NCBI GenBank assembly: GCA_014523665.1
Contig: JAATVR010000116.1
Coordinates: forward strand, 1 to 12,827
DNA length: 12,827 bases
Origin: Nitrososphaerales archaeon TH526
GTDB lineage: Archaea; Thermoproteota; Nitrososphaeria; Nitrososphaerales; Nitrososphaeraceae
Direction: 5' to 3'
Below the pieces are notes generated by a model that did not search any database, was not told the origin of the DNA, and was given only the letters and a program-made list of their open reading frames with translations. The position numbers were made by a program, and so were the translations under genes. The stretch's first letter is position 1; every line of letters starts with the position of its first letter. Of the stretch, positions 6,345-11,099 are shown piece by piece.

Positions 6345-6734
6345 TCAAATCATTTTTTTGCTTGAAACCATCCCTTTAATTTTGTCTTTGATTTGAGTCA
6401 ATTCATCAGGAATCTCTTTTGATTTATTCGACCATATCACTGTATGGACCTTATCTCCCATTGTTAGTATAAGTGTGAACGACAATACATTGCTATCATT
6501 ATCCTTTTCCAAGTCATTTCCAGCTTGATAGTTGGCATCAAATCCAAAGAATCTATCTCCTTTAAAGGATGCTCTTAATGTTTCCTCATCTGAATCAGTC
6601 AACGTCTTCTGTACCAAATTTGAACCGGTCATATCTGTAGAAGCTTTAATTTCCTTGGTTGCTGAGTCATATGAGACCAGAAGATATTTGTTGCTCAAAC
6701 CACCTGATTCAGTATATTTGAAACTAAAGACCAT
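6345..6734 (-). CDS. Emfourin-like protein (putative metalloprotease inhibitor)
   Basis: 129 residues, soluble, no signal peptide. The pattern resembles the emfourin family, inhibitors of M4 (protealysin-like) metalloproteases: an opening strand with ESGGL (9-13), a spaced acidic loop, RFFGFDANYQ (61-70) at the place of the family's 'F-F..Y' element, a D-rich turn, then LSFTLILTMGDKVHTVIW (84-101), where the 'G-x-x-HTV' strand is characteristic, and a 'vP..L' helix (IPDELTQIKDKI, 108-119). The match is by eye only. In characterised cases emfourin is encoded beside its protease; no M4 protease (HExxH) is visible in this window, the nearest protease being a serine-type HtrA. The protein is slightly longer than the roughly 100-residue bacterial members. 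The 20-bp palindrome 40 bases upstream may control it. Confidence 0.55.
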   Translation of the reverse strand: MVFSFKYTESGGLSNKYLLVSYDSATKEIKASTDMTGSNLVQKTLTDSDEETLRASFKGDRFFGFDANYQAGNDLEKDNDSNVLSFTLILTMGDKVHTVIWSNKSKEIPDELTQIKDKIKGMVSSKKMI

Positions 6735-6773
6735 AAATGAAAGAGTTTATCTGTTAGTTATTTATTGGTTATG

Positions 6774-6793
6774 AAATATCACTAGTGATATTT
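6774..6793. promoter_or_regulatory. 20-bp perfect palindrome upstream of the emfourin-like gene
   Basis: AAATATCAC-TA-GTGATATTT is a perfect 20-bp palindrome starting 40 bases before the emfourin-like ATG (6734). It is also 46 bases beyond the stop of the zinc-ribbon gene, which is transcribed toward it. On the minus strand it could act as an operator for a dimeric repressor or, less likely, as part of a terminator (a T run follows on the plus strand only weakly). Its position around -40 favours an operator. Confidence 0.5.
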
Positions 6794-6838
6794 TAAAAAA
6801 CTTTCGCGCTTGTGGTTTTGTTACTCTTGGATTAGTAA

Positions 6839-6973
6839 CTATTTCTTCGGTCTGTCTTCTAGGAATTCATAACACTTTGGGCAACGTTTTATCGTCGAAT
6901 TGTCTCGTTCGTCAATCTTCAATTCTTCGGTATCTAAGGGTGCGCCACAACGTGGACAATTAAATGCTGTCAT
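6839..6973 (-). CDS. 44-residue zinc-ribbon protein
   Basis: On the minus strand an ATG at 6973 opens a 44-codon frame ending in TAG at 6839-6841. The product has two cysteine knuckles, CPRCG (residues 6-10) and CPKC (about 31-34), separated by a charged linker that includes EELKIDERD: a one-unit zinc ribbon holding a single zinc ion. The end is charged (EDRPKK). Such tiny zinc ribbons are common in archaea, as nucleic-acid-binding proteins or subunits of larger complexes; the specific role is unknown. The clean four-Cys pattern, Met start and compact length make chance unlikely. It lies divergently 81 bases from the small gene at 7055 and co-directionally upstream of the emfourin-like gene, with the 20-bp palindrome between them. 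Confidence 0.75.
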   Translation of the reverse strand: MTAFNCPRCGAPLDTEELKIDERDNSTIKRCPKCYEFLEDRPKK

Positions 6974-7054
6974 TTCACTTATGAAGTTCTCAATTTATCC
7001 AGTATGGATTAACAGACGATACATAGTTTTTAGGTTCTTGCTCTCATAACCGTT

Positions 7055-7300
7055 ATGCATTGCGAGAATCCCAGACATAAACAGCACTTGAAGGCATTCT
7101 TAACGCAATATCCAACTGCTAACAAGAATGCAAAGTTTGCTATTATAAAAGTAAACTATGATGATTGGGCTATCGACCTAGAAAATCCAAAGAAGAATAC
7201 TGTCCAATGCTGTCAGATGTGTAGTATACAAGAAGATATCCAGAGAGTGACTAGTCCTGGGTGGAATGACCAGCCTATTAGTTACAGCCCTTTCGAATGA
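7055..7300 (+). CDS. Small Cys-containing protein of unknown function
   Basis: 81 residues, soluble, without signal peptide or membrane segment. Cysteines at positions 3, 52, 53 and 56 (CCQMC), with His8 and His11 near the N-terminus, could form a metal site. The middle (FAIIKVNYDDWAIDLENP) has a strand-like hydrophobic pattern, and the composition looks like real protein rather than translated spacer. I do not recognise a family. It is divergent from the 44-residue zinc ribbon, 81 bases away, so the two may share a promoter region. No ribosome-binding site is evident; ATG 7055 is the first Met in the frame. Confidence 0.5.
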   Translation: MHCENPRHKQHLKAFLTQYPTANKNAKFAIIKVNYDDWAIDLENPKKNTVQCCQMCSIQEDIQRVTSPGWNDQPISYSPFE

Positions 7301-7625
7301 AAGATAAGATATTAGTAGCAATTAAGTAGACTTAATGAAAATAATTCTCCCACTCTTGAAATCTATACTAAAAGATAGTCTATAATCATAGTTTAGTCTC
7401 CAAAATTCACTGCGTTCAATTACATTCTATTTGTGTAACACAATTAGATTATCTGATTCACTTGGCACTTTCATTATTTTAGTTAATATGAGTCTTAGAC
7501 TGGGTAAGTCTAATTCTTGGTTCCTCAAGCATGCTAATCGACCTCATTATGCATTCTGGCATGAATGGATTAATCATTGTTTCTATCGTGTTCGCATTAA
7601 ATTATATCGTTAGAAATTCAAATGA
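7301..7625. other. Intergenic region between convergent genes, with a small hairpin
   Basis: These 325 bases separate the unknown gene at 7055 (+) from the end of the multicopper oxidase (-). A 60-codon plus-strand frame at 7431-7613 has no recognisable features and is not called. An 11-bp palindrome AGTCT-T-AGACT at 7491-7501 overlaps a hairpin TTAGACT-GGGTA-AGTCTAA at 7495-7513. No T-run terminator clearly follows it on either strand. Confidence 0.4.
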
Positions 7626-8366
7626 CTATTCTCTGACATCAAAAAATCCCATCCATCCTAAATCTGAAAATTCATTGATATGAGCATGGAACATGTATTT
7701 GCCAGGTAAGTCATATTTAAACTCCAATATACCTCTATCACCCTGAGTTAAAGCAACAATGTCATTGACGAATGAAGGTGTTGTCGATGTGCCGCCTGGA
7801 TAGTATTTAAACAGGTTGCCATGCAAATGAAAATTATTTACTAAGTCAAATTCCAACATGTTGACTAGGTAGATTCGGTAAGGAACTCCATTTTGTAGTT
7901 GTATTGGATGATTTGCATAGTCAAATGCCTTCCCGTTTGCCGTATACACCTCATTTGCATGTTCAAAGGCCTGTGGCATATAATCATCCTTTACCTCTTC
8001 AGGAGTTGGAATTCTATTTGGGCCGACACCCTCCTTTTCATAATCTAGATCATAACCATTCATCAACATCACCATCTCTTTCATATCAGGACGAGGAATT
8101 TTAGGGTCGATAATAAAAACACCATCGAGTCCCTTGTTAATGTGCTGGTCGATTGGCGTAACATGGCAGTGATATGGATATACACCGTATGGTTGGGCAA
8201 CAAACGTATAGGTGTAATTATGGCCTGGTGCTATTGCACCTCCTTGCCCTTCAATGCCATCCATATTAGAAGGGTGAATGGAATGCAAGTGCAGAGAGTG
8301 GGAATGGTTGTTTCCTATGCTGTTTACTAGAGTTATCTTGACTATATCACCTTCTGTTACCCTCAT
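7626..8366 (-). CDS. Two-domain multicopper oxidase, main part (downstream of an in-frame TGA)
   Basis: The Met at 8366 is only the first in-frame Met after the stop at 8472-8474; homology-like sequence (EFTIIAKENQSIPI, AWTFNGTIPGPT) already begins at 8471, and this frame continues the piece at 8472-8879. Numbering from 8366, four His-x-His pairs that hold a trinuclear copper cluster are present: HLH 26-28, HCH 66-68, HLH 180-182, HAH 227-229. The blue-copper site is in the first domain: Cys67, His75 and, at the axial place, Leu80 rather than Met. The second domain (FHAHINEFSDLGWMGFF) has no Cys. This matches laccase-like two-domain oxidases with the T1 site in domain 1, coupling oxidation of a substrate or metal to oxygen reduction, probably outside the membrane. 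Substrate unknown; not a NirK despite the similar architecture. Confidence 0.88.
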   Translation of the reverse strand: MRVTEGDIVKITLVNSIGNNHSHSLHLHSIHPSNMDGIEGQGGAIAPGHNYTYTFVAQPYGVYPYHCHVTPIDQHINKGLDGVFIIDPKIPRPDMKEMVMLMNGYDLDYEKEGVGPNRIPTPEEVKDDYMPQAFEHANEVYTANGKAFDYANHPIQLQNGVPYRIYLVNMLEFDLVNNFHLHGNLFKYYPGGTSTTPSFVNDIVALTQGDRGILEFKYDLPGKYMFHAHINEFSDLGWMGFFDVRE

Positions 8367-8471
8367 AGTTGGCCCAGGAATTGTGCCGTTAAAGGTCCAT
8401 GCATCGTCAAAATTTAGGCCATTGTCAGCGATAGGTATCGACTGGTTTTCTTTAGCGATTATGGTAAACTC

Positions 8472-8879
8472 TCATGTTACCTGTTGGTTGCCATCTGATA
8501 ATGCATCAGTCTTTACATGCCCACAACTAAAATAAGTAAGGTATTCTATGGATGAAGGTCTCTTGCTGGTATCAGCATTGCAATTTTTTACTCGGTCATA
8601 ATCCTCTTGCGAAATTGGCTTTGAACTTGTATTATTGTTGATGGTATTGTTATTTAAGAACGCAGAAGTAGCGGAGGATAGAGATGAGAGAAGTCCAGAG
8701 GAACTGTTACTAGAGTCGCCTGTCTTGTAAAAAGATTGACCCTGATCTAGCAAATCCAAGGGCTTAGCCACTGTTGTTTCAATCCCTATTTTATTGGGTA
8801 TAGGTACTAATGAAAGAAGATTAATTATGAATAGTATAGCGCAAAAAAAATATCCTACTTTAGAAAAAGATCTTAGCAT
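8472..8879 (-). CDS. Multicopper oxidase N-terminal anchor segment, ending at premature TGA
   Basis: 135 codons end at TGA 8472-8474, exactly in frame with the oxidase downstream; reading through gives a 417-residue protein. Residues 8-26 form a hydrophobic signal or membrane anchor (GYFFCAILFIINLLSLVP). A low-complexity Ser/Asn linker with several N-glycosylation sequons follows (55-86), then a short conserved-looking segment with Cys100 and Cys119 (VKNCNADT, YFSCGHVK). The last residues (GNQQVT, stop, EFTIIA) sit where related oxidases read '(V)REFTL', so the stop most simply replaces an Arg codon (CGA to TGA). Alone, this piece would be a copperless anchored peptide. It starts 21 bases after the small gene ending at 8901, in the same transcript. 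Confidence 0.75.
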   Translation of the reverse strand: MLRSFSKVGYFFCAILFIINLLSLVPIPNKIGIETTVAKPLDLLDQGQSFYKTGDSSNSSSGLLSSLSSATSAFLNNNTINNNTSSKPISQEDYDRVKNCNADTSKRPSSIEYLTYFSCGHVKTDALSDGNQQVT

Positions 8880-8900
8880 TTAAGACACCTGCACAAACGG

Positions 8901-9128
8901 TCACTTGTACGGCAATGTGGGGGTTATTTCTTTCAATACATTAAGTACACTATCTAATTTCAAATTTGGGGGAGCACTCCATACTACAAGTGTCTGTTCA
9001 GAATTAGTTCCTCTTGCCAAACCTCTCACATCTTTGAAGGAATATGTACTATCTATAGAAAATCCTTTTTCCTTAAATTGTGAAAGATAGGTATCAGCAT
9101 CTTCGGTTGGAACCATATTAAACACCAA
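8901..9128 (-). CDS. Small domain protein coupled or frame-shifted to the cupredoxin gene
   Basis: The open frame reaches TTG 9128, but ATG 9116 is the better start, giving 71 residues. It begins one base after the cupredoxin stop (TAA-T-ATG), so it is either translated by re-initiation or was originally the C-terminal domain of that protein, lost by a single inserted T in the TTT at 9120-9122: removing one T reads straight through from VGV into NMVPTEDADTYL. The product is a compact alpha/beta-like unit (TYLSQFKEKGFSIDSTYSFKDVRG, then QTLVVWSAPP, then a final helix) with no cysteines, signal or membrane segment. I have a recollection of such a domain fused behind secreted thaumarchaeal cupredoxins, unverified. 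Without fusion it would stay in the cytoplasm, which favours the frameshift reading. Confidence 0.6.
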   Translation of the reverse strand: MVFNMVPTEDADTYLSQFKEKGFSIDSTYSFKDVRGLARGTNSEQTLVVWSAPPNLKLDSVLNVLKEITPTLPYK

Positions 9129-9879
9129 CTGTTTCTATATTAGTGCTTGTATTGGGACTTTTCTGGTCAGCATTTGATGGGGAAGATGATGACATTGCTG
9201 TAGGAGAAAAAATCAATTCATTTGGTTGATCTACAACATCAATTTCTCCTTTCATGACAAATCCTTTTTGTTCAGCCTCTGGGCTTACGTCTGGGCTAGT
9301 ATACCCATATTCGCCTACAGAATTAAAAGCCACTGGAGTAGACGCACTATTCTCCGCAATGCCACCACTTTCATAAGGGTTCGGGGTAAAAGAATTTGAT
9401 TCTCCATTCAAAATGATTCTATGTTCATGACTCACGTCTCCACTAAACCAAATCACCTGAGTTCCCCTATTTACAACAGCTTTCTCGGGCAAAAATGATT
9501 GTACTATAAATCGATTCTCCTTTGGTTCCCCATTACCATGATGTGCCTCATCTGGAATCAGAATAACAAGGTTCTTGACATTGTTACCCAATACTGCGGT
9601 CTTTGTATCGAAAATTGATTTTGCATCCATGTTTGGCTGCAGCTGCTGTGCTACTTGTTGCTGGGAAGATGTTAATTGATTTTGTGTATCGTTACTAATT
9701 GTAGTAGCAAATGCATCATCGCCAATACTACCTAAGTTGGCATTAAGCAAAATGGCAACGATAGAACTTGCTAGTATAACAGTTAAAAAAGCGATCTTAT
9801 TCATATGCATAAATGGTAGGTGTCTTTTATCTGCAACCGACATTAGACTTTTTGAACTTAAAATATTTCTCAACTTCAT
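9118..9879 (-). CDS. Secreted cupredoxin-fold protein lacking the copper-ligand Cys
   Basis: The frame is open back to 9933, but a TATA box at 9901-9908 puts transcription start near ATG 9879, so that start is used; ATG 9843, 9810 and 9804 are later alternatives, and 9804 gives the cleanest signal peptide (MNKIAFLTVILASS, cleavage after DDAFA). Numbering from 9879: hydrophobic core about 29-49, cleavage near 58, Gln-rich linker 68-82, cupredoxin-like fold about 115-220. The fold holds His151 and His153 (SHEHRI) and the EYGYTSPDVSPEAEQKGFVMKG loop, where blue-copper proteins normally have a Cys-x-x-His-x-x-x-Met. Here no Cys is present, so a type 1 copper site is not expected; HHGNG near 113-117 is another possible metal site. 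A Ser/Pro-rich tail ends the protein. It is the first gene of a probable three-gene copper operon. Confidence 0.72.
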   Translation of the reverse strand: MKLRNILSSKSLMSVADKRHLPFMHMNKIAFLTVILASSIVAILLNANLGSIGDDAFATTISNDTQNQLTSSQQQVAQQLQPNMDAKSIFDTKTAVLGNNVKNLVILIPDEAHHGNGEPKENRFIVQSFLPEKAVVNRGTQVIWFSGDVSHEHRIILNGESNSFTPNPYESGGIAENSASTPVAFNSVGEYGYTSPDVSPEAEQKGFVMKGEIDVVDQPNELIFSPTAMSSSSPSNADQKSPNTSTNIETVGV

Positions 9880-9900
9880 ATCTTTTAATTCAATCAAGCA

Positions 9901-9908
9901 CTTATATA
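9901..9908 (-). promoter_or_regulatory. TATA box of the cupredoxin/multicopper oxidase operon
   Basis: On the minus strand the sequence reads GTATATAAG, an excellent archaeal TATA box. Start is predicted about 25 bases on, at roughly 9880, coinciding with ATG 9879 (leaderless) or giving a 36-base leader to ATG 9843. This excludes the farther ATG at 9933. Confidence 0.5.
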
Positions 9909-10044
9909 CGCTATGGTTTATTACTTCTAACAATACAATCCTTCCTTAGGAATCATTTTCTGATATTGTTAATAGATAAGGTTTATGGTACAGTCATCTA
10001 AATGACACCATGGGATTCCCACTTAGAATTTTCGCTTCTAACAA

Positions 10045-10068
10045 GGCATTCATATCGAGTTTAATGCC
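10045..10068. promoter_or_regulatory. Inverted repeat GGCATT-N12-AATGCC in the divergent region
   Basis: Six-base arms (10045-10050 and 10063-10068) lie between the copper operon and the AbrB gene. The same half-site in reverse order, ATGCC-N8-GGCAT, embeds the TATA box of the AbrB gene at 10236-10253. A shared binding protein is possible; short arms make chance occurrence possible too. Confidence 0.3.
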
Positions 10069-10199
10069 AAAACAAAAAAATCTTCAATGCTGTTTCTTGA
10101 ATTTTTGAATTGGACCTTTCATACTTTTCTATATTATAGTACATTTGGAACTTGATTAATCATACATTTTGTAATAATTTCATAGAAGTTGAGTCGACC

Positions 10200-10268
10200 G
10201 TACGATAGCCATCTAGACGGCGGATTTCCTTATATATGCCGTATAAATGGCATCTGTACGATATATGG
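10200..10268 (+). promoter_or_regulatory. Structured promoter of the AbrB-type gene
   Basis: TATAAAT (10242-10248) sits inside the inverted repeat ATGCC-N8-GGCAT (10236-10253), and that is flanked by the direct repeat GTACGATA at 10200-10207 and 10256-10263. The predicted transcript start is near 10270, leaving a leader of about 30 nt before ATG 10300. The TACGATA element is shared with the HtrA/ABC promoter, where it again flanks the TATA box. AbrB-type proteins often repress their own gene, so autoregulation is plausible. Confidence 0.42.
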
Positions 10269-10299
10269 ATTATATGGGCGTTCAAATATTTATCTTCGT

Positions 10300-10524
10300 A
10301 TGACTTTAGAGAGCACTGTCGGAGTGGCGAAAGCTGGAACAAATTCACTCAGCGCTACTTTGCCGCAAGGAATCGTTTCCTACCTCAATCTAAAACCAGG
10401 GGACAAGATAGAATGGACGATGAATGATAGAAGTAATGAGAGGATGGTTATAGTTTCAAGGAAAAGGGGGGATCCAAAAAAACGACTAGATGAAGCATTC
10501 CAGTTTGAACATTTGTCCGTATGA
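10300..10524 (+). CDS. SpoVT/AbrB-domain DNA-binding regulator
   Basis: 74 residues from ATG 10300. The frame is open back to 10189, but that part is promoter (TATA box and repeats) and does not belong to the fold. Residues 5-53 form a SpoVT/AbrB swapped-hairpin domain: TVGVAKAGTNSLSATLPQGIVSYLNLKPGDKIEW holds the usual 'a-G-..s..vtlP..i...L.l..GD.i.w' pattern, followed by a short strand MVIVSRKR. The family binds DNA as a dimer, either as transition-state regulators or as antitoxins of toxin-antitoxin pairs. No toxin (PIN, Doc or similar) follows, so a free-standing regulator is more likely. The tail (KKRLDEAFQFEHLSV) is a short charged helix. It is divergent from the copper operon, making that operon and itself candidate targets. 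Confidence 0.85.
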   Translation: MTLESTVGVAKAGTNSLSATLPQGIVSYLNLKPGDKIEWTMNDRSNERMVIVSRKRGDPKKRLDEAFQFEHLSV

Positions 10525-11054
10525 TAGTAAAAATTGTGTATAGTTAGACCATTGCATTATTATGCAATACTATTTGGTTATATGCGCAATATCAGAGAAA
10601 TGGTTTGAAAAATTTAACAGTAAAGATTATATTTAACACGTGTTATTTCATGACCGACATTATGGCAAGATTGGCAAGCAAGCCCCAGGTCCTCCCATCA
10701 GTAACTGCATTAATTATGCTCTCAACTTTTCTCCTGCAATTAAAGGAGAATAACCATTCGTGTGCTACTTTTCGGATCGGTCCTAATGTTGGTATATCTT
10801 TAAACTATTGGTAATATATTAGCACACGAGTGTATTTGTTGCTTTGGTGGACAAGTCCATTCCTCCTATATTCAAGTCCGTACTATCCTTTGCTAAATGT
10901 CCCATAACCGATACTAATTCATAATATATAGTAACATTCCTAATCATAGTTTACAGAGGATTAATGGTAAGCAAACCAGGGGCAGAAGTTACCCATTCAA
11001 ATAGAGTTTGTTTGATTACAATAGAATATATTATCTGAAATTAATCTACATTGT
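10525..11054. other. 530-base region without a confident gene
   Basis: A 69-codon plus-strand frame (10605-10814) contains one hydrophobic stretch but no recognisable domain and is not called. Visible structures are a 12-bp perfect palindrome TAACACGTGTTA at 10634-10645, a hairpin TTCTCCT-N8-AGGAGAA at 10729-10750, and a short GGAC-AA-GTCC repeat at 10852-10861. The final 60 bases hold the promoter of the PsbP-like gene. No tRNA-like or other RNA gene was recognised. Confidence 0.4.
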
Positions 11055-11065
11055 GTGGTACCACA
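11024..11065 (+). promoter_or_regulatory. Promoter of the PsbP-like gene with a 12-bp palindrome at the predicted start site
   Basis: The AT-rich TATA candidate GAATATATTAT (11024-11034) predicts initiation near 11055. A perfect palindrome TGTGGTACCACA (11054-11065) sits exactly there, a typical spot for a repressor site. This also suggests that the GTG at 11055 is not the true translation start, and that ATG 11100 or 11127 is. Confidence 0.38.
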
Positions 11066-11099
11066 TACTTTTTATTCGTGTAGAATATTGTTCATCAAT

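Noticed and set aside
7431..7613. 60-codon plus-strand frame
   Set aside because: No domain, no promoter or ribosome-binding site seen, and it lies in a convergent spacer; composition looks random.
7626..8366. Copper nitrite reductase (NirK)
   Set aside because: Four His-x-His pairs make a trinuclear cluster as in laccase-like two-domain oxidases, so oxygen reduction is the better reading.
8472..8474. TGA as selenocysteine or another recoded residue in the oxidase
   Set aside because: The expected residue is Arg, no recoding element is visible, and other broken genes here use TAA and a frameshift, so recoding does not fit.
10189..10299. N-terminal extension of the AbrB-type protein
   Set aside because: The region is promoter (TATA box, repeats); the fold begins at ATG 10300.
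10300..10524. AbrB gene as antitoxin of a toxin-antitoxin pair
   Set aside because: No PIN, Doc or other toxin gene follows or precedes it; the downstream 530 bases hold no convincing gene.
10605..10814. 69-codon plus-strand frame with one hydrophobic stretch
   Set aside because: No recognisable family; AT-rich spacer readily yields such frames. A small membrane protein cannot be excluded.
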